DNA of 64,000 nt from Doryteuthis pealeii (Eukaryota; Mollusca; Cephalopoda; Myopsida; Loliginidae): positions 94,136,156 through 94,200,155 of the forward strand of contig CM042138.1 in assembly GCA_023376005.1 (NCBI GenBank). The letters run 5' to 3'. Numbering within the stretch: the first letter of the stretch is position 1; each line of letters begins with the position of its first letter. The notes below the pieces were generated by a model. It searched no databases, was not told the DNA's origin, and saw only the letters and a list, made by a program, of their open reading frames with translations. This document shows positions 53,351 through 63,968 of this stretch, one piece after another. The position numbers were made by a program, and so were the translations under genes.

Positions 53351-53402
53351 ATAAATTCTCATCCATTATAACATCCCATGTTTGTTTCTAAATGTTATCC
53401 AC

Positions 53403-53451
<49 letters not shown>

Positions 53452-53838
53452 ATATATATATATATACTAGCTAAAGTACCCGATCCATGACCGGACTAAA
53501 ATGAAATTTGGATCACCAGGGAGTGAGAGAGAAAGTGGAAGACAGTAGTTAGAGAGGGGGTAAGAGGAAAATAATTATTGAAACTAAAATCATTGAGAAT
53601 TTGTATATTTCAGGATTTGTATTTCTGTTTTATAGTTTAAAATTATTTCATATTATTATACAACAAATTGAAAGTATTCGTTTGTATATTTGTTTGTTAT
53701 TGTTTTAAATTTTTGTACATGACAACAATTCACATTTAGTTCTTAATTGCATGTTGAGTTTAAAAAGAAGCTGAGAATCGAAAATTTAAATTCTTCGTAT
53801 TGCAATATCTATTTTTGCTAAAACCTAAGATAGTATTA

Positions 53839-54193
53839 TAGGGACCACCAATTGATCAGTTTAGGCCATCTTGAATAAAACGGAATTATTTTGTTATTAT
53901 TTATAATTAATTGATTTTTCATAGAATTTAAAAAAACTCTTATCGTAACTTGTTTTTAGCTACGTTAATTTTCAGTTGATTTAACAGTGCAAAAATGAAA
54001 ACATTGTTTTTCAATCATAATTTTCATTATTTCCGTAAGCTGAAAAAAAGTTAAAAAACCATCAGGAGTTTATTTAATGTTTTTTCTTTCAAATGGAAAA
54101 AAATTTTTCAAGAAAATATTAATTTTTCTGCAAGTTTCATAGTGTTAAATATAGGGGGGGTTAAATTTCACAGGGTAAAATTGGTGGTACCTA
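53839..54193. mobile_element. TIR element TAGGTACCACCAA, short reverse copy
   Basis: Ends AGGGACCACCAATTGATCAG and TTGGTGGTACCTA. The interior is the reverse of 42254-42888 with a large internal deletion. Confidence 0.6.
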
Positions 54194-55239
54194 GTATTTT
54201 AAAAACATTGTCTAAAAACGTTTTGGTGGACCTGATTATCTGGACCCCCCCCCCATCTATTTTTTTCCATCAGTTGATTATTATCGATTACACACCAATC
54301 TATCAGATTGAAAAAAAATTCTTAAAAGTTCTTTATTATTTGAGTATTCACGGGTGCTCATTTCCTCGTATAAGTTTATAGTAAATTGATCCCCCTTATC
54401 GGAACCGCTTGAACGGAACCCAAATTATTTATTTATTTTCCCATTAAACTACCCCCCCTAACCCTAACCCCTACCCCCCCCCTAGTTAAAATTAAGTTTT
54501 ATTACAAAATTTATATTAATTACAAAACATCAATTTTCATAAAAGTTCAAATGTCACCTATGAAATCTCTATTTAAACATGCCAATTTTTCAGAACTGAA
54601 AAGTTGCACTATAAACTCAGCGATGTTTATTGACTTCACAATAAAGAGTAAAATCATAAAACTTAAAATTTAATTTGTAAGGCAAATTCTGAGGAATATT
54701 TTAAATTGTATTTTGAATAATAATTTAAATGTTGGTTGTTAGTTGTTTTGTTTTATCAACTTTTCGGGTAATTTACTAACGAATCATGTCATTTTGATAA
54801 ACAAAGCGCTTACAATTTTTCGTACTTACATATAATTTTTTTAAAATGTTCCAATAACTGGATATTGTCAGATAAACTTGAAATAAATTTCGTCTTACAA
54901 ATAATTGACTACTTATCTCCAGTCGGGCCTTCGACTAAAGATAAAACACCGGATTTTGTCCGTATTAGTAATCTTTGTTTTTTTTTATCGTGGTTTGAGA
55001 AAATAATTAGTTAACGAACCAAAAGAAAAACAGTTTCTAAGGAAATTCGTCAATCTTATTGTTATTTTTAACCCTTTAAAACTCTAACAATAAAAATTAA
55101 TAAATAAATTAAAGAATTAAAAGTCATTTTATTCGAATGAAAATCTTAGTTTAATTTATACAAATATGTAACCGTACTTACGACGTAAACTGATTTTCAT
55201 GATACTGTATTTACGATTAAATACGTAGTATTTTTTTTT
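54194..55239. other. AT-rich unassigned DNA
   Basis: No gene. A C-rich, telomere-like stretch (CCCTAACCCTAACCCC) lies near 54460. Confidence 0.4.
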
Positions 55240-55605
55240 TAACTCGCTGTAAAAAAAAAAAAAAATCTATAAAAACACATACAAATTACATATTCAGAAA
55301 GACTATTTCATCTTATTACTAAAGATATAAATATTTTAAAGATTTGATCCTTAATAGGTAAGAGATTCTGATTTGACTGATATAGACTGCACTGCTTGTA
55401 TCGCAATAATCATAGGCAGCGTGGCTATCCGAAGCCATTTTTTAATTTTTTAACTCGCTGTAAAAAATGATTCAATTGATAAAAACTCACACAAATTACA
55501 TATTTTGAAAGAGTATTTTCTTATCTTTCTAACGATATAAAAATTATTAAAGATTGGACCATAAATAGGTCATAAATTCGGAGCTGAACGGCTTAGACTG
55601 CAAAA
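55240..55605. repeat. diverged ~207-bp tandem duplication
   Basis: TTTAACTCGCTGTAAAAAA, CACAAATTACATATTTTGAA and AATAGGTCATAAATTC recur between 55240-55400 and 55447-55605 with moderate divergence. Confidence 0.65.
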
Positions 55606-55917
55606 TTAATTCATTAAAATCAAAACTTCGTTGCTGTTATCGCTTTAACAATAAGCAGGCAGAGACAATATTTTATTATCAGGAGGGGCTAATATACGGA
55701 CAGTTCCGCAAATTGGGTGATTTTGGATTAATTAATCGATTAAATCCCTTAATCAGTAAAAATCAATAACCAAATTTGGAGTTTTTCTTAGTTAGAACGA
55801 TATCAATGTGTATGCAAGATTTTGAATCTGAGTGACCTCCCGTTTTTTTGTTATACGTCGACACGTACATACCAAAATCTCTGTTTTATATATTAGATAT
55901 GTGACACATAAAGACAC

Positions 55918-55976
<59 letters not shown>

Positions 55977-56466
55977 GTATACTCTCTTTCCTTACTTTCT
56001 TACTTCTATTTTTCTTCTGTTCATCTTTTCTATCTTACGTTCTTCTTCTAGCGTCTCTTCTAGCGTCTGGACTTCGTCTTGGGGACTTCGTGTCTGGTCT
56101 TCCATTGGAGATTTCTCTTTATCAGAAACCCTGTGTCATTGGTAGTTTTTAGATAATAACACAAGACTTCGATTTAACTTAGATCATATTTTATTCTGAA
56201 ATCCCCACCAGACTACCTGCGCAGATTGAGTCAGCAGCGTGCATAACACGACTTACCACTGTCGTGGTTTTGGCCGATCTGACTAAAAATCTCTTTCTAA
56301 TCTAAACCAGAAGAGGGTCTTCTCCACCGATTCTCACGGTATCCACCGGAAGGAGAATCAGGACTGAGGTCAAGCCTTGTCATTCAATCCTTCAAGGCCG
56401 CCGGCTGAACTTATAACAGCCATTTTGGTTTCTACACTACTCTACACAAGTATTAGGAATCTAATA
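55606..56466. other. unassigned DNA with (TG)n
   Basis: (TA)n(TG)n at 55918-55976. The GC-richer stretch 56180-56420 might be an LTR-like or unique segment; no ends were found. Confidence 0.35.
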
Positions 56467-56725
56467 ATTATGTAACATATATATATGTTTCTTTTTTATT
56501 GAGACTTAGTGACATGGGATAGGGAATGAAAAATAGGATAGATCAGAGAAGAGTGAAAGGAGGTAAGAAGAAGCAGGTAAAAGGAAGAATGAATAAAAGA
56601 GTTGGGAAGGTTAAGAATATCTTGATATCAGAAATAGGAAGATGTAAACGCCCCAAAATATGTACACCCCAACGAAAAGGTTTTATACTCTACCTACTGT
56701 AAGTAATTTCAATAATATATAAATG
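56467..56725. other. duplicate of 46640-46881
   Basis: GTTTCTTTTTTATTGAGACT onward, in the same order as the first copy. Confidence 0.6.
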
Positions 56726-56950
56726 CAGGGTGATTGAAAACTAACTCCCTATTTTAAACCATTTATTATTTTTTATATGCAGTTACATTTTTCTCAATAC
56801 TTTAATGTATGTTCCTTAATATATGGCAATTAAATCCGTGTTATTGTTAGTGGTACTTCTCCACATTTTGGTATTGTGTTTGGGGGTGGCTGAATCACTA
56901 TTTTTCTGGAAGATGGGTGGGTAGATATGGTCAGCATGAGTGGCCGGCTA
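56726..56950 (+). mobile_element. Tc1/mariner-type element, truncated copy
   Basis: Left end CAGGGTGATTGAAAACTAAC is intact. The copy breaks at GAGTGGCCGGCTA and joins the TIR-minisatellite element, removing the right end and most of the transposase relic. It keeps about 20 bp (around 56855) missing in 46882-47415. Confidence 0.7.
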
Positions 56951-58247
56951 TGTGTCCTACCCGGTTTGAATGTGTCCTACCTCAGTAAGAGTATATTTAT
57001 AGATATAAGTAGTGGGCAATTTATTGAAACTAATTATTTTTCGCATATATTCAAATTCAAGAAATGAAATTCAGTCATAAGCTGTATATAGTAATTAAGA
57101 ATAATTAAAATAAGAATTTATCCATAATTTACATGAATCATAGATCTATTAAATTCTAAAATTCTGAAATAGGGTTAGGGTTAGGGTTAAGGTTAGGGTT
57201 AGGGTTAGAGAGTTAGCAGTTATTATTATAACCTTATAATATGCTTTTTATGTTAGACCACATACTATAAGAGAAACATGATTTCGTAGGCCACATTCAA
57301 AAGGTAGGCCACATACTATAAGATAGACATGATTTCGTAGGCCACATTCAAAAGGCCACATACTATAAGAGAGACATGATTTCGTAGGCCACATTCAAAG
57401 ATACATACTATAAGGGAGACATGATTTCGTAGGCCACATTCAAAAGATAGGCACATACTATAAGGGAGACATGATTTCGTACCACATTCAAAAGGTAGGC
57501 CACATACAATAAGGGAGACATGATTTCGTTGCCCACATTCAAAAGGTGGGCCACATACTATAAGAGAGACATGATTTCGTAGGCCACATTCAAAAGATAG
57601 GCCACATACAATAAGAGAGACATGATTTCGTAGGCCACATTCAAATGGTAGGCCACATACTATAAGAGAGACATGATTTCGTAGGCCACATTCAAATGGT
57701 AGGCCACATACTATAAGAGAGACATGATTTCGTAGGCCACATTCAAAAGGTAGGCCACATACTATAAGCGAGACATGATTTCGTAGACCACATTCAAAAG
57801 GTAGGCCATATACTATAAGAGGACATGATTCCTAGGCCACATACTCTAAGAGAGACATGATTTCCTAGGCCACATACTATAAGAGAGACATGACATGATT
57901 CCTAGGCCACATTCAAAAGGTAGGCCACATACTATAATAGAGATATGATTCGTAGGCCACATTCAAATGGTAGGCCACATACTATAAGAAAGACATGATT
58001 TCCTAGGCCACATACTATAAGAGAGACATGATTTCGTAGGCCACATTCAAAAGGTAGGCCACATACTATAAGCGAGACATGATTTCGTAGACCACATTCA
58101 AAAGGTAGGCCATATACTATAAGAGAGACATGATTTCCTAGGCCACATACTCTAAGAGAGACATGATTTCCTAGGCCACATACTATAAGAGAGACATGAT
58201 TTCGTAGGCCACATTCAAAAGGTAGGCCACATACTATAATGGCACCG
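56951..58247. mobile_element. TIR-minisatellite element, right part
   Basis: Telomere-like repeats at 57174-57214, then about 20 units of the 51-bp minisatellite (some 33-bp partial units) to the right end at 58247. The right end, in reverse, reads CGGTGCCATTATAGTATGTG. The flank ATTAAAC after it equals the flank before 47428, consistent with a target duplication of the ancestral insertion. Confidence 0.7.
57174..57214. repeat. interstitial telomere-like (TTAGGG)n
   Basis: Same variant order as 47696-47738, including the TTAAGG unit. Confidence 0.85.
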
Positions 58248-58562
58248 ATTAAACATTTCTGTTATTTGTATTTCATTTTGTTTTTATCTTGTTTTATTTT
58301 ATTATTCTTTTTTCATTTTTTTATTTTTTTATTATTTAATTGGAGACACTAATCTGTTTGGATGACTTGATGACAATCATAGCATATGTAGTCTATTTTC
58401 TTTTTGCATTTCAAATTTAAATAAACTATTCAGATTTTTAAACAAGGGACAGAGTCATTATATCTATTTTTATTGAATGAATTGCTGGACAATCTACCCT
58501 TTTTCTTTTCTTACTTTAGCTACTTGCTTAAGACTCGTTAATTATTCATGACTCTATATTTA
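58248..58562. other. AT-rich unassigned DNA
   Basis: No gene is visible. Confidence 0.4.
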
Positions 58563-58862
58563 ACACATACATACGCATACACGCAAACATACACACACAC
58601 TTACCCCCCCCCACACACACACACACTCAAGCACGCCCGCGCAAACACACACAAGCACAAACACACACACATAAACACACTCACACACACAAGCACACGC
58701 GGACATGCACAAGCGCATACATGCACATACAACAACAACAAAACACACACACACACACACAAACACACAAAACACATACACACACGCACAAACACAAAAC
58801 AAGTGCTCGCACACAAATACGCATACACACACGCATACACACGCAAACACACGATCACACTC
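58563..58862. repeat. CA-rich cryptic simple sequence
   Basis: ACAC with ACGC, ACATACGC and CAAACAC variants; open frames on both strands are read-through of the repeat. Confidence 0.9.
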
Positions 58863-59435
58863 ACCCAAAAGTCACGTGTCCCCGTTGTCTGTATTCAGTT
58901 CATTTATTAAGGTGTCATTAAATCTAGTCATAAGTTTATTGGAAATATTTTTTTATATTTTTTTTAACGGCTTCAAATATAATTTCCTTTGATTTTATTG
59001 CTACTAATTTTATATTTTTAATTGCTTGGTCTTTTTTTCTTTCTTTTTTCTTTTGTTAGGAAATTATATAAGAATTTTCATTATCATTTTTTCTGACGAG
59101 AAAACTACCGAAAATAAACTAGTAATTCAAGTCGGTTGATGGTGAAATATAGAAATAGGCTCGAAAGAGCGAATTAAGTAGTTTATTCGGAGGCATCCAA
59201 CTGATCCGGACCTCAAAGGTAAGTAACACTTTAATTGTTTGATATTTTTTTTAAAAAAAGAATAAAATAAAATGCCGAAATGTAACAAGATTTTGTTTCT
59301 TGTGGCAAAATAATTTATTGAGCAGTCGTTTTTGTTTAATAGGAAAGCTCGTTTAGAATACATTTCAGTGATATTTTTTTTCTTTTCTATTTTTTTTTTT
59401 TTTCGTTTTTTTTTTTACTTGTATTTTGCATGGTG
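58863..59435. other. unassigned DNA
   Basis: No recognised gene or repeat apart from T-rich tracts at 59378-59415. Confidence 0.4.
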
Positions 59436-59439
59436 AATA

Positions 59440-59442
59440 TTT

Positions 59443-59474
<32 letters not shown>

Positions 59475-59475
59475 G
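59440..59475. repeat. (TATC)n microsatellite
   Basis: About eight units. Confidence 0.9.
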
Positions 59476-59741
59476 AGATACCCAAATTTGTCGGCTGCTA
59501 GCTTTTTAAAAACAAATTAAAATTAATTAAATCTATTATTTAAGGTCAAACTTTTGTCTAAAATGATAAGTAGTAACATAATGACGATCATTAAAAAAAG
59601 AAAAATATTATTACATATGCAGTTTATTTTTAATAGATTTAAAACAATTTGTTTAGGTCAATTTCGACGTCATCCGCCATTAACGCTTTTTTTTCAAGAG
59701 TTTTAAAGCGCTTGTTTACAATTTGAATGTAACATTCGCGA

Positions 59742-60468
59742 TTGAAAAAAAATTACCAAAAATCAGGTAATTATCCGATTTTAATGAAATTTTCAGTATT
59801 GATTTATCAATTAATGAATTTTATAATGCATCAGTTATTTTATTTCAAAACTTTAATTTAGTATTTGTGCTATGAAAAATTGATATATAAAATTCATTTA
59901 GAATGTGAAAAGCCTGATGTTAAGTTTAAAATGTTATATTTTTAGATTCTAGAAATAAATATCTACTTAATGCAAACCTTATTTTTTTCGAAAAAAGTAT
60001 ACGTTTTGAAGAAAAACTCTATTGAAAATGTACCCACCCCTTTTTAAGCAGAAAAAATATCGATGCATAATTTTTTCTTTTATAAAATAATAGCCAATTA
60101 AATAATTATCGAAATGAGTATAAAAGAAGTCTCCAAAAAATTAATTATTTATTATTTTTTTACATTTTATTTTCCGATTTTCGGTACTTATTTTCTCATA
60201 GAAAAGCCACCGTAATTTTTTTTTGTTTCTATTCATAACTTCGGTCTTTTATCTCTTTATTTACTGTAATTAGAAAACGGAAAGACCAACTTGAAAAACA
60301 AGTTACGCCCCCAACATAAGGGGGCGTCAAAAATAAGTGACCTGAAAAAAATGAGAAAGTTCTGAAATAAAATAAGTAATGCATTATAAAGATCATTCAT
60401 TGATAGATAAACACTGACAATTTCATTAAAATCCGATAATTCCCTGATTTTTGGTAAATTATTTTCCC
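59742..60468. repeat. inverted pair with ~120-bp arms
   Basis: Left arm 59742-59862 (ATTACCAAAAATCAGGTAAT onward) is the reverse complement, with differences, of 60352-60468 (to CTGATTTTTGGTAAAT). The spacer is about 490 bp of AT-rich DNA with no frame. Possibly an old non-autonomous DNA transposon. Confidence 0.6.
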
Positions 60469-60524
60469 TAGGGGGGGGGGCTAAAGTCATTTTGTCAAAA
60501 ATGCAATTTAGTCTCATTTTGGGT

Positions 60525-60788
60525 ATATATATATATATCTATCTATCTATCTATCTATCAGTCTAACAATCTATCTATCAGTCCGTCTGTCTGTCTGTCT
60601 CTGCTTATATCTATATATGTATCTATCTATCTATTGATCATCTCAGTCTGCTCATATCGATCTATCTCTATCTACACATAGGTATATATCCATCTGTCTA
60701 TCTAAATCTGCTCATATTTATCTATCTATATATATATATATCATTCTATCTATCTATCTTCATTTCTATCTATCTATCTATCTATCTA

Positions 60789-60838
<50 letters not shown>

Positions 60839-60901
60839 TTCGAAACACGTGTCTGTGGTTGACTGGTATATATATATACTTCGAAACACGTGTCTGTGGA
60901 T

Positions 60902-60969
<68 letters not shown>

Positions 60970-61114
60970 TGCTCATATCCATCTATCTATCTTTTAATCT
61001 ATCTGTCTGTCTATCTATCTATCTATCTCAGTCTTCACATATCTATCTATCTATCGACCTATCGATCATCTCGTCTGTTTATCCGCTCAGTCTGCTCATA
61101 TCTATATATCTCAC

Positions 61115-61149
<35 letters not shown>

Positions 61150-61196
61150 CCGTTTGTTCATATCTATCTATCTATCTATCTATCCCAAACTACACA

Positions 61197-61229
<33 letters not shown>

Positions 61230-61425
61230 CAGTTTGTTCATATCTATCTATCTATCTATCTATCCCAAACTACATATATCTATCTATCTATATATCTATC
61301 TATCTATCTATTTCAGTTTGTTCATATCTATCTATCTATCTATCTATCTCAGTTTGTTCATATCTATCTATCTATCTATCCCAATCTACACATATCTATC
61401 TATCTATTTATCTATCTATCGATTG
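60525..61425. repeat. second (TATC)n array with recurring phrases
   Basis: TATC units are broken by phrases such as CAGTTTGTTCATATC and CCCAAACTACACATATC, each three or more times. The long plus frame through it is [14 protein letters not shown] repeat translation, not a protein. Confidence 0.9.
60837..60905 (+). ncRNA. two 3' halves of HHR family 2
   Basis: ACTTCGAAACACGTGTCTGT followed by GGTTGACT or GGATGACT occurs at 60837 and 60878. These are the stem II 3' arm, GAAA, stem III CACGUG, UC and stem I of family 2; the CUGAUGA half is replaced by (TA)n in both. Confidence 0.7.
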
Positions 61426-61429
61426 TCAA

Positions 61430-61640
61430 AGGCATGTGGCATAATAGAGAACATCTTCGAAAATGAACTTGATGGGCCAAGTTCAAATCCCGCATAAAGC
61501 TGTCTGCGTTTCACTTTTCCACTAAATTCCTTGTGAAAGGCATGAACCCCCTCTCTTCTCCCTCCATCAGTTTGTAAATAATAGGGCAGACAAGGCAATT
61601 TAGGAGAAGGAGAAAATTGTACTTGCTACAGAAACTGCAC
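61430..61640 (+). mobile_element. old SINE-C-like copy
   Basis: Head GGCATAATAGAGAACATCTT and B-box-like AAGTTCAAATCCCGC; body AAAGGCATGAACCCCCTCTC and CATCAGTTTGTAAATAATAG in the sense of SINE-C. More diverged than the other copies. Confidence 0.55.
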
Positions 61641-61779
61641 GCCCATGCCCCCCCATCATCGATGTATTGTGACTGTCTTAAAGCCGTTGTGGTCAACCTG
61701 TGACCCGCTGGGCTTTCTAAATGTTATCAAACATTATTTTGTTATTGTTTATAAAACAAGAAACGTTCATTTTTTTCCT

Positions 61780-62050
61780 TATGGCCGGTTTAGCTCAATC
61801 GTAGAGCATCCGCCAAGGAACCATGAGGTTCCGGTGTTCGATACCGGCCTTGCCAACTCAGTGCATAAGTAGCACGGCTTGGATCTGTAAAGTGGGAAGC
61901 TGATGGTAGATGTTGCGCTCCGCCGCAGAAACAATTTCCATACGCAGAAACAAATTCCCCGGTCTAGCACTAGCAAAAAGGGGATAGACTCCCTCGCCGT
62001 CCGGCTGGCTGATACCGACAATAGGCCACTCTGTCTACTTTACTTACTTT
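61780..62050 (+). mobile_element. SINE-A, full length
   Basis: Head GCCGGTTTAGCTCAATCGTA, B box GTGTTCGATACCGG, body with ACTAGCAAAAAGGGGATAGA and tail CTACTTTACTTACTTTT. Confidence 0.88.
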
Positions 62051-62174
62051 TATGGGTCTTTAAAAAAAGTTTGCTTTAAAATTGTTGTTCGTATAGTCAA
62101 ATGAATAAAGTAGAAACTACGTTTTTTGTAGTTTTTCTATTAAGAAGAAAATAACAGATTAAGAAAAATCCAAC

Positions 62175-62347
62175 AAAATGTGAGGAAATATATTGGAAAA
62201 GTGAATAACGAACACAAACAATTCAATTTTGAGAGACTCGATCAGTATCATTCTGATGAAGTTTCTAAAATCAACAGACGAAATATTAATTGAATTGAAT
62301 TGTTTGTGTTCGTTATTCACTTTTCCAATATATTACCTCACATTTTT
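62175..62347. mobile_element. fold-back with hammerhead-like loop
   Basis: Arms 62175-62231 and 62290-62346 are almost perfect inverted repeats (TGTGAGGAAATATATTGGAA and partner). The loop carries CUGAUGA (62253-62259), stem II GUUU/AGAC and GAAA (62280-62283). Stem I and the cleavage base do not fit, so it is a relic. Confidence 0.6.
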
Positions 62348-62349
62348 TA

Positions 62350-62916
62350 TTAAGTATTTTTATATTAAGGTTACCATTCAATTCAAAAATGACAAATGAA
62401 ACAATTTAATGGCCAATGACATAAAAAAAACAGCATATCATTGGTGTTGGTGGTGATGGAGCGATATTTCCAATTTGAATTATAGTTATTATGTTATTTT
62501 GAAATGTCAATATTTTTTGTTTTAAATAAAACATTGCTCAATTTCCTAACCAATTTCAAGGCTAAATGTTACGAAAACGAGGATTTTGGTGCATTTTAAC
62601 CAACGATATCAGATGCTGTTTCCTCAAACAATGGTGCAAGTAAGAGATCTTGGTTTTGGTAACAGTATTCATTATACCAACACATAACTTTCGCTGTTTG
62701 AGAGAATCTGATATTTAAAAAAAAAAAAGGTTAAAAATTGACCTGCCCTATTGTCCATGCCTGTCCTAAAGGTTGCTGGAAATTTATATATATTTACAAA
62801 AATGGCCAAAATTTCACGTGTTTTTTAAATCCCCCATTCAGGAATTAAAATTCAACAAAACGCAGAAAAGGTGAATAAAACTTAACTTAATTTTTGCTGT
62901 ATTATGAAGAGGAAGG

Positions 62917-62920
<4 letters not shown>
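62350..62920. other. unassigned DNA
   Basis: No recognised gene or repeat. Confidence 0.4.

Positions 62921-62967
<47 letters not shown>
62921..62967. repeat. (TA)n microsatellite
   Basis: About 23 units. Confidence 0.95.
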
Positions 62968-62969
<2 letters not shown>

Positions 62970-63477
62970 TGTAGGCTGATTTTTCACTTTTTTAAATATC
63001 AAATGTCATGAGAGACCGAAAGTTTTGTCTTGGTCAATTAAGTACTGATACCAAAAATTAGATCTTGCACTTGTACCAATTTTTGAGGAAATGGCATCAA
63101 AGGTCGTAGACAAAAATGCACTGAAAAATCCTCGGTTTTGCGATATTTTACTTAAAATTGATCACAATTTCTTATATAACAATAAAATTGGTGTGTATTC
63201 ATGTACATATGTACATACATTATATAATATATGTATTCTATTATGTAGATCATATATGTTTGTGTAGTAAAGTTATTGTTGTGTGTGTGTATGTGTATGT
63301 GTATGTGTGTAGTTAATTTCGGTTTAGTTGCGGTTTGTATCTATATTTAATTAGGAGTAGAGTATAGTCATCGGTTTGGTATATTGGCATCACCTTAAAA
63401 TTGCCCTGAATACATTTGAAGAGATGATGTGATACATAAAGGTTTCTGTTGTTAGTTAGTTAACAATTAACAATTCC
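62968..63477. other. unassigned DNA
   Basis: No recognised gene; a GTGT-rich patch at 63279-63312. Confidence 0.4.
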
Positions 63478-63885
63478 GGTATTCTGCTCACAATTGGCTG
63501 ATCCGTTTTATCTCAAAGTCTCGGATAATTTTATGCATCTCATTTTCTTGTACAAATTCTGGTTGTCAGCATGGCCAAATTTTAGTCTCTTGCACAATTC
63601 CCAGTGAATCATCTTTCCCACCTAGCCATACCTACTCTTGTGTTCCTTTTGAGCCAGTTTGCTGCATTTATTTATTTTGTGATTACCGTTCCATCCTTGT
63701 CTCAACATAACATACACTTCTGCTATTCTTCTTTTGCTTTGACATGATTCGTTCTTATGGCCTTAATTTGTGTAGCAAATTAAAAGTGATTCATTTTTCT
63801 CTATTCGGGTGTCCTCTTCGTAGCCATGTCCACGTCACCTCGTTTGCAATTTCCTTAGTTTGTCGCTTGAAATAACGATAGAGTT
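63478..63885 (-). pseudogene. RLE-type LINE fragment (third locus)
   Basis: Minus-strand sequence matches 3690-3930: the stretch encoding the CCHC-adjacent AxKEHKS-type region, then GKMIHWELCKRLKFG and ExVQENEMHKIIRDFEIKRI. Both ends are broken and frames are shifted. Confidence 0.6.
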
Positions 63886-63888
63886 AGG

Positions 63889-63968
63889 GTTTCTCGCCTA
63901 TGCGATCTTCAAACCAAGTGCTAGGTTTGAAAATCTCACTTGATTTGAAAATTGTATAGGCGAGAAAC
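63889..63968. repeat. short palindromic stem-loop
   Basis: GTTTCTCGCCTATGCGAT pairs with ATTGTATAGGCGAGAAAC with few mismatches; a TTCAAA/TTTGAA pair extends the stem. The loop is about 20-30 bp. Possibly a tiny MITE. Confidence 0.6.

Larger units (their letters stand above)
52926..53398. mobile_element. inverted-repeat hammerhead element, copy 2
   Basis: Same structure as 46092-46594 with a shorter left arm extension. Hammerhead-like modules lie in both arms. Confidence 0.7.
53467..56460 (-). mobile_element. ~3-kb insertion starting with a Helitron-type 3' end
   Basis: On the minus strand a hairpin (53479-53495, one mismatch) precedes CTAG (53470-53467) and T. Compared with the first copy of the duplicated block (microsatellite at about 46640 leading directly into GTTTCTTTTTTATT), this stretch is extra. 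The interior is AT-rich with other elements nested. No Rep/helicase frame is seen. The 5' end is not resolved. Confidence 0.5.

Noticed and set aside
47770..58247. Possible CRISPR-like array in the 51-bp repeat
   Set aside because: Units are contiguous tandem repeats without unique spacers, in an animal-type sequence.
58548..58910. Open frames of 87-120 codons on both strands
   Set aside because: CA-rich simple sequence gives HTHTH and CVCVC translations in several frames; not genes.
60849..61466. Long plus-strand open frame of about 205 codons
   Set aside because: It is translation of (TATC)n as repeated ISIYLS units; no codon structure or known motif.
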